Source of the DNA: Streptomyces tanashiensis
GTDB lineage: Bacteria > Actinomycetota > Actinomycetes > Streptomycetales > Streptomycetaceae
Reading direction: 5' to 3'
DNA length: 64,000 nt
NCBI RefSeq assembly: GCF_014648895.1
Contig: NZ_BMRZ01000008.1
Span: forward strand, 265,477 to 329,476
This document shows positions 1 to 8,779 of this stretch, piece by piece (position 1 is the first letter of the stretch; every line of letters begins with the position of its first letter). Position numbers and translations under genes: made by a program. A model generated the notes under the pieces. The model made no database searches. It was not told the DNA's origin and saw nothing but the letters and a program-made list of their open reading frames with translations.

Positions 1-1
1 G

Positions 2-3000
2 GAGCCCGCCGAACCGCCCGTCCTCCTGCACGGCGTCGGCGGCATCGGCAAGAGCACCCTGCTCGCCAAGTTCCTCGTCGACGCGCTCGCCGCCGCCGGT
101 CCCGCCGGATTCCCCTTCGCCTACATCGACTTCGCACGTCCGACGCTCTCCATCCACGAACCCGCCACGGTGATCGCGGAGATGGCCCGACAGCTCGGCG
201 TCCACCACCCCGCCCACCGCGCCGCCTTCGAGGAGCTCGCGGACGAGTGCGAGCGGACGGCGGCGCTCCAGCGCGGCGAGCGCAACGAGCTCGACGAACT
301 GTCCCAGCTGGCCGGCACCCGGGCGACGCTCGGCCGCGACCACTCGTCCGACTTCCACGCCCGGGCCAGCGCCCGCGAGCAGGAGCTCGCCCACCGGGCC
401 GCCTCCCTGGTCGCCGAGGCCGTCCGTCCGGCGCCGGGCGACCCTCCCCCTCCGCTGGTCGTGGTCGTCGACGGCTTCGAGGAGGCCCAGTACCGGGGCT
501 CTCCCGTCATCGCCCGCATGTGGGCCGTCTGGACGGCCCTGCGGGCGGCCTACTCACGCCTTCGGTTCGTCGTCTCGGGGCGCGCGCCGATCGACCACCC
601 GGCCCGGGTCCTGACCCCGCGCACTATGGAGCTGACCGAGCTCGACCACGAGGCCTCGGTGGACCTGCTGATGTCCTCCGGGGTGGACGAGCCGCTCGCC
701 GAGGACCTGGCCGAACGGATCGGCGGCCATCCGCTGAGCCTCAAGCTCGCCGCCAGGACGGCGGTCGCGCTGGGCACCGACTCGCCCTCGCTCGGCGGAC
801 TGCTGCGCGGACTGCCCTCCCGACGCCGCTACTTCGACCGGCAGGTCGACCAGATGCTCATCCAGGGCACGCTGTACGACCGGATCCTCAACCACATCGC
901 GGAGGACGACGTCCGGGCGCTCGTCCAGGCGGGTCTGGCCCTCCGCTTCATCACCCCCGACCTCATCCGGGAGGTCCTCGCCGAGCCGGCGGGGCTGCGC
1001 GTCGAGAGCGCCGGGGAGGCCCGCCGGCTCTACGGGCTGCTGACCTCCCGGGTCGACCTGATGGAGTCGGCGGGCCCGGACGCCATCCGGCACCGGACCG
1101 ACCTGCGGGCCATCATGCTGCGCCTGACGGACGGCGCCCGCACCGATCTGATGCGGGCCGTGGACCGGAGGGCCGTCACGTACTACGCGGCCCGCGAGGG
1201 GCCCCGGGAGCGCGCCGAGGAGATCTACCACCGGCTCCGGCTCGGCGAGAACCCCCGCACGGTGGAGGCCCGTTGGGAGCCCGGTGTCGTCCCGTACCTG
1301 GGCGGCTCGACCCACCACGAGATGGCGCACCGCTCGGCCGCGTTCCTCCTCGGCAGGATCGGCGGCCACGTGCCCGACCAGATCATGACCGCGGCCGACC
1401 AGGAGGACTGGGAGCGGATCGCGGCGCGCGAGGTCGAGGACCTCCTCACCCAGGGGTACGTGGAGGCCGCGGGCCAGCGGCTCGCGGAGCGGCGGCCGTG
1501 GACGCCGTGCAGCAGGCTGCACGCGCTGCTCGCCGAGACCCTCGCCCGCTCCGGGCGCACGGCGGAGGCCCGCGCGGGCGCCGAGCGGGCGGTGGACCGG
1601 GCGGAGGAGGCCGGCTGCGCGGAGACCCAGCTCGAACTGCTCCAGCTGTCGGCCCGGCTCGCCCAGGACACGGGCGACTTCGCGGCGGCGGACCGTGACC
1701 TCCAGGAGGCGGAGGAGATCGCCGCGGGCCTCGGACTGCGCTACGAGTCGCTGGGCGTCCTGGTGGCCCGGTCCCGGCTCGCGGCGCTCGCGGACCTCGA
1801 CGCCGCGCCGGCGGAGGAGCGCCTCGCCCGGACGCTGCGCGGGATGCCGGACGCGGACCTGGCCCGGCAGCCGTACCTGGCCCGTACGGCCGCGGCCACG
1901 GCGTGCCGGGCGGACCCGGGCATCCTGGAGCACACGCTGCGGCTCGTGGGGCTCCCGGCGGACGAGGAGGCGGTGGTCACCGAGCTGGCCCTCTGGATCG
2001 ACACCACCCTCACGGACGAGCCCGGCCTCCTCGTGCCGCTGACCCGCATCCTGGAGTCCGCCGCCGGCCGAGAGGGCGGGGCAGCCGCGGACGCCGGCCG
2101 TCCGGACCTGGAGCGGATCGAGCGGGACCTGCGGGAGGCCCGGCGGCGCGGGACCCTGGACGGCGTCGCCCGGGAGGCTCTGACGCTCCGGGACGGCAGC
2201 GGCGACCTGCTGCTCGGGGTGGCCTCGGCGATGGACGCGGGCCCGGCCGCGCGCGGGCCCGAGGCGGCCGGCCGGGTCGCGGAGCCGGGGCCCGGTCCGC
2301 ACACCCGGCACGACGGTACGGGCCTGTGGACGCGCCCGCCGCCGAACGCGGCCGGTGCGGCCCTCCGCAAGGTGCCCTTCCTGGCGCAGGAGGAGCTGGT
2401 CCGGGTCCGCAACGCCGCCACGCAGGCCGGCCTCGCCGACCGGGCCCTGCGCCCGGCCCTGCTCAAGGGCATTCCCGGCTATTTCACGGCCACCTTCGAA
2501 CCGCTGGCCGACCCCCGGGAGCAGGCGCACGCCGACCTCAACGCGATGAACCAGGTGGAGCGCCTCCTCGACGGTCTGGTGCCGCTGGAGATCTGGCTGC
2601 ACAACGCGATCGAGCAGACCCACGAGCAGGGCCCCCGCGCCGTCCTGCAGGGCGCTCTGGACACGGTGGCCCGCGCGATCACCGGGGAGGCGGAGCTCCC
2701 GGCGGAGATGATGCCCGGGGAGATGAAGGAGGAGATCGTCCTCCAGGACGACACCGTGCCGTACGAGTTCCTGCACGGCGGCATCCGGGCCGGCGCCTCC
2801 GTCGCGCTGCTGCGGATCCCGCCGTACGAGTCGGGCGCGCCCCTCCTGCCCTCGTACCCGCACGGCGGCACCGGCTGGATGATCGCCCCCGGGCTGCTCG
2901 TCACCAACCACCATGTGGTGATGGCGCGTTCGTGGGAGTCGGGTGTCCGGCCGTACGTGAGCGACGAGGACCTGCGGCTCCAGGCGCTCATGTCTCGTTC

Positions 3001-3529
3001 GCGCTTCGACTTCGTCGAGGACGCGGCGGCCGCGCCGGAGGCGACGGCGGGCGAGCTGGCGGCCTGGGACGTGGCGCTCGACTACGCGATCGTGCGGCTC
3101 TCCGCCGACCAGGACGAGCGTCCGACGCTGCGCGTCGCGACCCGTCCGCTGCTCGTCGGGGAGCGGCAGCGCGTCCCGGTCAACATCATCCAGCACCCGG
3201 GCGGACTGCCGAAGCGGGTCGCGCTGCGCAACAACCTGGTCTACCGGGCGGACGAGCACGACATCCTGTACTTCACGGACACCCGGGGCGGCTCCTCCGG
3301 CTCCCCGGTCTGCCTCGACGACTGGACGGTCGTGGGGCTGCACCGGGGGACGCGGAAGGTGGACGAGGTCGAGTTCCAGGGCGCCCGCACGCGGTTCGTG
3401 AACGTGGGCACCCAGATGAGCGGCATCCTGGCCCATCTCAGGGAGTTCCGGCCGGAGTTGTACGAGGAGATCATGGCGGCCCAGTCGGGACGGCCGGTCC
3501 GGGGGAGAGCGAACGCGGAACCGAGGTGA
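2..3529 (+). CDS. STAND NTPase with C-terminal trypsin-like protease, 5'-truncated
   Basis: The reading frame is open from the first bases of the window, so the true start lies outside it. The visible part opens on a Walker A motif (GVGGIGKST, bases 32-58), followed by a P-loop NTPase region, then alpha-helical repeats resembling TPRs (about bases 1300-2000). Around bases 2380-2690 lies a compact helical segment of the kind that joins STAND proteins to effectors (an EAD-like adaptor; this is inference). The C-terminal 230 residues form a trypsin-like protease: TNHHVV (His, near 2910), DYAIVRL (Asp, near 3080) and GGSSGSPV (Ser, near 3300). No signal peptide can be judged, but the NTPase implies a cytoplasmic protein. 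The next gene, another protease, begins 6 bases after the stop, so the two are probably co-translated. Likely role: ligand sensing that activates proteolysis, as in bacterial conflict systems; the substrate is unknown. Confidence 0.85.
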   Translation, partial: EPAEPPVLLHGVGGIGKSTLLAKFLVDALAAAGPAGFPFAYIDFARPTLSIHEPATVIAEMARQLGVHHPAHRAAFEELADECERTAALQRGERNELDELSQLAGTRATLGRDHSSDFHARASAREQELAHRAASLVAEAVRPAPGDPPPPLVVVVDGFEEAQYRGSPVIARMWAVWTALRAAYSRLRFVVSGRAPIDHPARVLTPRTMELTELDHEASVDLLMSSGVDEPLAEDLAERIGGHPLSLKLAARTAVALGTDSPSLGGLLRGLPSRRRYFDRQVDQMLIQGTLYDRILNHIAEDDVRALVQAGLALRFITPDLIREVLAEPAGLRVESAGEARRLYGLLTSRVDLMESAGPDAIRHRTDLRAIMLRLTDGARTDLMRAVDRRAVTYYAAREGPRERAEEIYHRLRLGENPRTVEARWEPGVVPYLGGSTHHEMAHRSAAFLLGRIGGHVPDQIMTAADQEDWERIAAREVEDLLTQGYVEAAGQRLAERRPWTPCSRLHALLAETLARSGRTAEARAGAERAVDRAEEAGCAETQLELLQLSARLAQDTGDFAAADRDLQEAEEIAAGLGLRYESLGVLVARSRLAALADLDAAPAEERLARTLRGMPDADLARQPYLARTAAATACRADPGILEHTLRLVGLPADEEAVVTELALWIDTTLTDEPGLLVPLTRILESAAGREGGAAADAGRPDLERIERDLREARRRGTLDGVAREALTLRDGSGDLLLGVASAMDAGPAARGPEAAGRVAEPGPGPHTRHDGTGLWTRPPPNAAGAALRKVPFLAQEELVRVRNAATQAGLADRALRPALLKGIPGYFTATFEPLADPREQAHADLNAMNQVERLLDGLVPLEIWLHNAIEQTHEQGPRAVLQGALDTVARAITGEAELPAEMMPGEMKEEIVLQDDTVPYEFLHGGIRAGASVALLRIPPYESGAPLLPSYPHGGTGWMIAPGLLVTNHHVVMARSWESGVRPYVSDEDLRLQALMSRSRFDFVEDAAAAPEATAGELAAWDVALDYAIVRLSADQDERPTLRVATRPLLVGERQRVPVNIIQHPGGLPKRVALRNNLVYRADEHDILYFTDTRGGSSGSPVCLDDWTVVGLHRGTRKVDEVEFQGARTRFVNVGTQMSGILAHLREFRPELYEEIMAAQSGRPVRGRANAEPR

Positions 3530-3535
3530 GCGAGC

Positions 3536-4609
3536 ATGCCGAACGGACCACGGAGCGTGTCGCCGGTGGAGACCGGCGCCGAGCGGATCTTCGGTGATCT
3601 GCGGGAGGTCGCCGCGCGGGTGCGCGCGGAGCTGGAGGCGGAGATCGCCGAGTCCGCGCTCGAACTGCCCGCCGCGGTGGCACCGGCGGCCGAGATCTCC
3701 CGCTTCGCCCGTGAGGAACGGGCACGCGTCCTGGAGGCGGGGGTCGGCGGCCTGGAGAAGATCGCCGGACACCGCGAGGACGAGCTCGACGAGGACGAGG
3801 CCTTCGGCGTGGAGGCGATCGTCCTCCTGGAGGGCCGGCCCGCGATCCTGGTCCAGCGCCAGGACTTCGCGCCGCAGCAGTACGAGTGGTCGGTCCTGGA
3901 GGCGCAGCGGCCCGCGATCAGGGAGTCCCTCGCGCGGGTCGGCCGGGTCGAGGTCACCGGGCACCCCAGTCTGGACTGGATCGGCACGGCGTTCCTGGTC
4001 GGCCCGCGCACGGTGATGACGAACCGTCATGTGGCGGCGGAGTTCAGCCGTTTCGAGGACGAGCGCTGGATGCTCGAGTTCGGCATGTCGGCGCGGGTCG
4101 ACCCGGCGGAGGAGCTGCCCGCCGAGGGCGAGCCGCCCGGGCCCTCGGTGCCGTACGAGATCACGGACGTCATCGGCATCCACCCCGACGTCGACATGGC
4201 GCTGCTCCGCGTCGAGCCCTCGTCGGAGGACGGCCTGCCGACGCCGTTGGCGATCGCGGCGGACGCGCCGGCGAGCGTGCCGGGCCGTCCGGTGTACGTG
4301 ATCGGCTACCCGGCCTGGGACGGCCGGCGCAACGAGCCCGAGTCGATGCGCCGGATCTTCATGGACGTCTACAACGTGAAGCGGCTCCAGCCGGGCGCGG
4401 CCACCGAGTTCACCCCCGGCGGCCTGGTGATGAAGCACGACTGCTCGACGCTCGGCGGCAACAGCGGCTCCCCCGTGTTCGACCTGACCGACCACCGGGT
4501 GCTCGGGCTGCACTTCGGCGGCCGGTACCGCACGGGGAACTTCGCCGTCGCGCTGTGGGAGCTGGTGGACGACCCGCTGCTGGCCAAGGCGGAGGTCAAC
4601 TGGGTCTGA
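3536..4609 (+). CDS. Intracellular trypsin-like serine protease
   Basis: This 357-residue protein has no signal peptide. Residues 1-75 are charged and helical and may be an adaptor. Residues 76-120 form the strand-rich lead-in common to trypsin-like peptidases fused to STAND proteins. The protease domain spans about 145-335 with His165 (MTNRHVAAEF), Asp220 (PDVDMALLRVE) and Ser310 (GGNSGSPVFD). The ATG at 3536 lies 6 bases after the stop of the NTPase-protease gene, so the two form one transcription unit and probably one pathway. One protein may cleave or activate the other; that is inference. Cleavage specificity cannot be read from the sequence. Confidence 0.85.
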   Translation: MPNGPRSVSPVETGAERIFGDLREVAARVRAELEAEIAESALELPAAVAPAAEISRFAREERARVLEAGVGGLEKIAGHREDELDEDEAFGVEAIVLLEGRPAILVQRQDFAPQQYEWSVLEAQRPAIRESLARVGRVEVTGHPSLDWIGTAFLVGPRTVMTNRHVAAEFSRFEDERWMLEFGMSARVDPAEELPAEGEPPGPSVPYEITDVIGIHPDVDMALLRVEPSSEDGLPTPLAIAADAPASVPGRPVYVIGYPAWDGRRNEPESMRRIFMDVYNVKRLQPGAATEFTPGGLVMKHDCSTLGGNSGSPVFDLTDHRVLGLHFGGRYRTGNFAVALWELVDDPLLAKAEVNWV

Positions 4610-4639
4610 GGGACCGGCGGTCGGGCCGAGGCGCCGTGT

Positions 4640-4660
4640 GCGCCGGTTCCGGGCCGGCGC
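4640..4660. terminator. Short hairpin between convergent genes
   Basis: A 7-bp stem (GCGCCGG at 4640-4646 and CCGGCGC at 4654-4660) with a 7-base loop lies in the 50-bp gap between the protease gene and the convergent maltokinase-cap gene. There is no T-tract, so it is only a weak candidate for a bidirectional terminator. Confidence 0.3.
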
Positions 4661-5319
4661 TACCGGCTCGCCTCCGCGAGGGCGACGGTGAACGCGCCGC
4701 GCGCGGTGGTCCCGTCGGAGAGGCGCCACTCGGCGGTGACCCGGCCGCGGCCCTGCCCGCCGTCCTCACCGTCGCGCAGGACGCGCCGCACCCGGAGGGT
4801 CAGCGGCTCGGCCGCGTCGGCCTCCCGCACCACCACGTCCGTGCGGTCGGCGCCCTCGGTGACCCGTACGAGCTCCGCTTCGGCACCGGCGGGGGCCAGC
4901 GAGGCGGCGACGGTGGGGTCGGTCGTGTTGTCCACGGACTGGGCCTGCGCCTCGGCGCGCCCGGCGAGCAGGGCGTACAACCGCTCGACGAGCACCGGGT
5001 CGTGGACGCCGTCGTAGATCCAGCGCGTGCCGAGGACGCCGTGCTCGGAGGTGCCGATGAGGGCGTGCTCGGCGCCCTCCAGGGGCGCGCCCCGGTAGGT
5101 CATCGGGACCAGGTAGGTGACCGCGTCGGGACCGGTGCCGTCGGTGACCGCCATGAACTCGATGCCCACCTCGCCCGCGGGGTCGTCCAGACGGAATCCG
5201 CCCGCCTTGGCCGGGCTCGGCCCGCCGGCCCCTCCGGCGTACCAGGGGCGGCCGGGCAGCCACTCGGCGAGCAGCTCCAGCTTGGTGGGCTGCATCGTGG
5301 TGTGGTGGATGACGGCCAT
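4660..5319 (-). CDS. Maltokinase N-terminal cap-like domain protein
   Basis: This 219-residue cytoplasmic protein resembles the N-terminal cap of actinobacterial maltokinase (Mak/Pep2) without the kinase that normally follows. Recognisable blocks are the start MAVIHHTTMQPTKLELLAEW, the stretch AGGFRLDDPAGEVGIEFM and the block EHALIGTSEHGVLGTRWIYDG. Stand-alone proteins of this kind are known in Streptomyces but their function is not established. No trehalose or glycogen genes lie next to it. It stands alone, convergent with the protease gene and divergent from the serine hydrolase, with about 130 bases of shared upstream sequence. Confidence 0.75.
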   Translation of the reverse strand: MAVIHHTTMQPTKLELLAEWLPGRPWYAGGAGGPSPAKAGGFRLDDPAGEVGIEFMAVTDGTGPDAVTYLVPMTYRGAPLEGAEHALIGTSEHGVLGTRWIYDGVHDPVLVERLYALLAGRAEAQAQSVDNTTDPTVAASLAPAGAEAELVRVTEGADRTDVVVREADAAEPLTLRVRRVLRDGEDGGQGRGRVTAEWRLSDGTTARGAFTVALAEASR

Positions 5320-5451
5320 CGTGCGCTTCTCCCTGTCGACCCGGGGCCAAGGAACCGCAACCTAACAGACGGGCAGGGTCGCGATGCGGGGGCGTCGGCG
5401 GCGACCTAGCCTGGAGATGGAGTGTTGTCCCCGGCCGGCAGGAGGCCCGCC

Positions 5452-6696
5452 GTGAGGTACTCGCACGCACGGAACCGGCGCGTCTGCGCGGCTCTCGCGG
5501 CCCTGGGCATCCTCGTCGCCCCCGTCGGCGCGGGTGCGGCCTTCGCGGCCGAACCCCCCGGCCCCGCCGCCCTCGTGGCGGCGGCCCCGTCGCCCTCGGC
5601 GGACGGGGACTTCCCGGAACTCACCCCCGTGGTCGCCGCCCGCCTGGACCGGGCGGTCCGGGACGTGATGAAGGAGACCGGCGTCCCGGGTGTCAGCGTC
5701 GCCCTCTCCGCTCCCGGCAAGGGCACGTACATCCGCTCCTTCGGCGTCGCCGACAAGGTCACGGACGAGCCCATGAACCCCGGGCTGTACATGCGGATCG
5801 GCAGCGAGACCAAGACCTTCACGGTGACCGCCCTGCTCGAACTGGTCGACCAGGGCAAGGTGAACCTGGACGACCCGATCTCGAAGTACGTCGACGGGGT
5901 GCCGAACGGCGACAAGATCACCCTGCGCAACCTGGCGTCGATGCGCAGCGGTCTCTTCAACTACTCTGCGGACGAGGGGTTCTACAAGGCGCTCACGTCC
6001 GATCCGTACCGGCCCTTCACCCCGCAGGAGCTGCTCGACTACTCCTTCAAGCACCCGATCCAGTTCCAGCCGGGCGCCGAGTTCGACTACTGCAACACGA
6101 ATCTGATCCTGCTCGGGCTGGTCGTGGAGAAGGTCAGCGGGACCCCGCTCCACGAGTTCATCCAGAAGAACGTCGTCGAGCCGGCCGGACTGCGCCACAC
6201 GGTGTTCCCGACGGACGCCGCGTTCCCGAGCCCGCACGCCCACGGCTACACCGAGCAGACCGCGTCGGGGAAGCTGGAGGACTCCACCGACTGGAATCCC
6301 TCCTGGGGCTGGGCGGCCGGTGCGATGATCTCCGACCTGGAGGACCTGCGCACCTGGGCCCGGGTGGTCGCGACCGGCACGCTGCTCACGCCGGCGACGC
6401 AGGCGGAGCGGCTGCACACGTACCCCTCGGGCGTCCCCGGCGCCGGTTACGGCCTCGGCATCTTCGACGTCCAGGGCTGGATCGGCCACAACGGCTCCCT
6501 GCCCGGCTACGAGTCGCTCACGATCTACCTCCCGGAGGCGAAGGCGACCCTGGTCGTCCTCCTCAACACGGACGTGCTGCACGACAACAACGAGCCCAGC
6601 ACGCTCTTCGGTCAGGCCATCACGCGGATCGTGACCCCGGACCATGTCTTCGACATCCCGGTGACGGAGCCCAAGGCGAGTCCGAGCGGCAGCTGA
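5452..6696 (+). CDS. Secreted serine hydrolase, class C beta-lactamase / DD-peptidase family
   Basis: This 414-residue exported protein resembles the Streptomyces R61 DD-carboxypeptidase. A Sec-type signal (RNRR, then a hydrophobic run ending near AFAA, residue 33) is followed by the serine-hydrolase fold. The three active-site elements are S118-x-x-K121 (GSETK), Y213-C-N215 and the H346-N-G triad. The start GTG at 5452 was chosen because GGAGG lies 6 bases upstream; a GTG at 5422 in the same frame has no such site. Likely role: cell-wall peptide or D-amino-acid ester hydrolysis outside the membrane; beta-lactamase activity cannot be predicted. The gene is monocistronic. Confidence 0.88.
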   Translation: MRYSHARNRRVCAALAALGILVAPVGAGAAFAAEPPGPAALVAAAPSPSADGDFPELTPVVAARLDRAVRDVMKETGVPGVSVALSAPGKGTYIRSFGVADKVTDEPMNPGLYMRIGSETKTFTVTALLELVDQGKVNLDDPISKYVDGVPNGDKITLRNLASMRSGLFNYSADEGFYKALTSDPYRPFTPQELLDYSFKHPIQFQPGAEFDYCNTNLILLGLVVEKVSGTPLHEFIQKNVVEPAGLRHTVFPTDAAFPSPHAHGYTEQTASGKLEDSTDWNPSWGWAAGAMISDLEDLRTWARVVATGTLLTPATQAERLHTYPSGVPGAGYGLGIFDVQGWIGHNGSLPGYESLTIYLPEAKATLVVLLNTDVLHDNNEPSTLFGQAITRIVTPDHVFDIPVTEPKASPSGS

Positions 6697-6796
6697 CGCG
6701 AGCCCCCCGCCCCTCCGGCCACGCGCCTGATAATCTCCGAATTGTCCTTAATGACCCTCGGCACACGTGGATGCCGCCGCAGTATCGGGAGCAGCA

Positions 6797-7261
6797 ATGA
6801 CCGGTGGACCCGAGCCCCTCAGCGCCGTCGCCCGCGAGGCGCTCCAGCGCGAGCTCGCCGATCTGCGCACCGAACGCGAGGCCGTCGCCGTCACCCTGCG
6901 GGGCGGCGGCGGGGACGAGGTCGGCGACCGGGCCGACCAGGCCGACGAGTTGCAGCGCGCCGACGAGCTCGACCGGCTCGACACCCGCATCACCGAGATC
7001 GAGGGGCGGCTGAAGGAGGGCGCCGTCGCGGGGGCTCCGTCCACCGACGCGGTCGGTGTGGGGAGCAGCGTGACCGTGCGGTTCGCGGACGGCACCGAGT
7101 CGACCGTCCAGATCGGCGAGCTGGCGAACGCCCTCGACGCCACCCTGGTCACCGCCGACAGCCCGCTCGGCCGGGCCCTGCTCGGCCACCGCGCCGGCGA
7201 CACCGTCACGTACGACACGCCGGAGGGCCGGACGACCGCGGTCGTGGTCTCGCTCGGCTGA
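6797..7261 (+). CDS. GreA/GreB-type C-terminal domain protein
   Basis: This 154-residue protein has a helical, charged N-terminal half (REALQRELADLRTEREAV, then DRADQADELQRADELDRLD), which resembles the coiled coil of transcript-cleavage factors. Its C-terminal beta domain contains SPLGRALLGHRAGDTVTY, the hallmark of the GreA C-terminal FKBP-like domain. It is probably a Gre paralogue binding the RNA polymerase secondary channel, perhaps a competitor rather than a cleavage factor; this is inference. The ATG at 6797 has GGGAG 5 bases upstream; an in-frame GTG at 6767 lacks one. Its tip residues differ enough from canonical GreA that it should not be called greA. Confidence 0.8.
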   Translation: MTGGPEPLSAVAREALQRELADLRTEREAVAVTLRGGGGDEVGDRADQADELQRADELDRLDTRITEIEGRLKEGAVAGAPSTDAVGVGSSVTVRFADGTESTVQIGELANALDATLVTADSPLGRALLGHRAGDTVTYDTPEGRTTAVVVSLG

Positions 7262-7324
7262 CGGCGCGCCGGCGACCGCCGCACCCGGTCCCGGCGTCAC
7301 CGGCCCTCGCCGTGCCCGCCCCGG

Positions 7325-7960
7325 TCAGCCGGTGACGATCCCGGTGACGAGGTTGATGGTGGTGGCCAGGATGCTGGCCCCGAAGACGTACGACAGCACG
7401 CAGTGCCGCAGGACCACCGACCTGACCGTGGGGCTGGACACGTTCGTGTCGGAGACCTGGTAGGTCATGCCGAGGTTGAAGCTGAAGTAGAGGAAGTCGC
7501 TGTACTTCGGCGGCAGCGGGGAGTTGAAGTCGATCCCGCCGCCGGGCTTCAGGGCGTAGTAGAGGTACGCGTACCGGGCGGCGTACGTGAGGTGGAGCGC
7601 CGCCCAGGCCATGAAGACGCCGCAGAGCGCGGTCGCGGCGGCCGCGTGGCTCAGGTCGGTGTTGCCGACCAGGAGCAGCACGACGATGGCGACGAGCCCG
7701 CACAGGGAGGCCGAGACGACGAGGAGTTCCTCGACGACGGGCCGGAACTCCTCGCGCCGGACGTTCCGGTGGGTCGTGGCGGCGTCCATGGGCCACAGCA
7801 CGAGCCAGCCGGTGATGACGAAGAGGGTCTCGGCCGTGGCGATGCCCGCGAGGACGCCCAGGGGCACGTCGGTCGCGGCGGCGACGGCCGCGCCGGTCGC
7901 CGCGCCGACGAGCGCGGCCCCGGCGAGCCGGGGCACGGCGCCGAGGAGGCGTGGGTCCAC
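7325..7960 (-). CDS. DUF1345 family membrane protein
   Basis: This 211-residue integral membrane protein has about five hydrophobic segments. The conserved DUF1345 core is recognisable: LTYAARYAYLYY, GGIDFNSP, then FLYFSFNLGMTYQVSDTNV, and a C-terminal segment LSYVFGASILATTINL. The biochemical role of the family is unknown. Its GTG start at 7960 is 3 bases below the stop of the encapsulin gene, so it is the third gene of the DyP-encapsulin transcription unit. Whether it serves the nanocompartment is unclear. Confidence 0.82.
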   Translation of the reverse strand: MDPRLLGAVPRLAGAALVGAATGAAVAAATDVPLGVLAGIATAETLFVITGWLVLWPMDAATTHRNVRREEFRPVVEELLVVSASLCGLVAIVVLLLVGNTDLSHAAAATALCGVFMAWAALHLTYAARYAYLYYALKPGGGIDFNSPLPPKYSDFLYFSFNLGMTYQVSDTNVSSPTVRSVVLRHCVLSYVFGASILATTINLVTGIVTG

Positions 7961-7963
7961 GGC

Positions 7964-8779
7964 TCAGGGCTCCAGGACGACGACTGCCTCGTCGGTGTAG
8001 GTCAGGAAGGTCAGGGTCTCCTGGAGGTAGAGCTCGACGCTGGTCGCGTCGTGCGAGGTGTAGCCGACCGCCACGTCCTGGCCGATGCGCAGTTCGAAGT
8101 CGCCTCCCCGGGTGGAGAGGACGAAGCCGCCGTCGAGGGCGGGCGCCCAGATCGGGGAGCCGTCGAGCATCCGGGCGAGGTGGGCGGCGATGGGGTAGCC
8201 GTGGTCGGAGGTCTCGCTCACCGCCCGGTACTGGTCGGCGCCGAGCAGCAGCGCGTACGGACCGTCGACGCCGGCGAGCCGCAGGGAGGTGAGGGCCCTG
8301 CTGACGGCGTCGGGGTAGTCGCGGGGCTCGGCGGGCAGCCGCAGCACCGGGTTCGAGGTGCGGGCGCGCAGCCCTTCGACGCCCGCCGCCCCGTACCCGT
8401 CGAAGACCGTGCGGTCCTCGACGAAGGCCAGTGCGCGGGCCGCGTCCTTGACGGGCTGCCAGTCGGAGTCCTTCGAGCCGCGCTCGACGTCGTCGACGGC
8501 GGCCCGGTCGACGGTGAACGGCACCCGGAGTTCGACGAGGGGACGCGCCTCGCGCAGCCGCGCCGTGACGCCGGGCGAGGGCGGGGCGAGGTCGGAGAGG
8601 TGGCCGGTGCCGACGGCGGACAGCTCCGGGCCGGCCGGGCCGGGGACGTCGACGACGCGGCGGCCCGCGACGTTGCGGCGGAAGGTGCGGCGGGCCTCCT
8701 CCTCGATCTCGGCCCACGCGGCCGCGGTGATCGGGGCGAGTTCGCGGTGGAGGTTGCTGGTGGTCTCGGGGGACGTCAT
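7964..8779 (-). CDS. Encapsulin shell protein (family 1)
   Basis: This 271-residue protein is a HK97-fold nanocompartment shell subunit. The family pattern is clear from the N-terminal helix (HRELAPITAAAWAEIEEEARRTF) and NVAGRRVVDVPGPAG onward to the C-terminal block with DVAVGYTSHDATSVELYLQETLTF. Length is normal for family 1. It follows the DyP peroxidase gene with an ATGA stop/start overlap, so shell and cargo are translationally coupled. The peroxidase carries a matching C-terminal loading peptide. Expected product: an icosahedral cytoplasmic shell enclosing DyP peroxidase, active in oxidative stress or oxidation of unknown aromatic substrates. Confidence 0.93.
   Translation of the reverse strand: MTSPETTSNLHRELAPITAAAWAEIEEEARRTFRRNVAGRRVVDVPGPAGPELSAVGTGHLSDLAPPSPGVTARLREARPLVELRVPFTVDRAAVDDVERGSKDSDWQPVKDAARALAFVEDRTVFDGYGAAGVEGLRARTSNPVLRLPAEPRDYPDAVSRALTSLRLAGVDGPYALLLGADQYRAVSETSDHGYPIAAHLARMLDGSPIWAPALDGGFVLSTRGGDFELRIGQDVAVGYTSHDATSVELYLQETLTFLTYTDEAVVVLEP

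Noticed and set aside
554..4729. Long 1391-codon antisense frame opposite the protease genes
   Set aside because: High-GC shadow frame with Arg/Pro/Gly-rich, low-complexity content; the plus strand has recognisable enzyme motifs.
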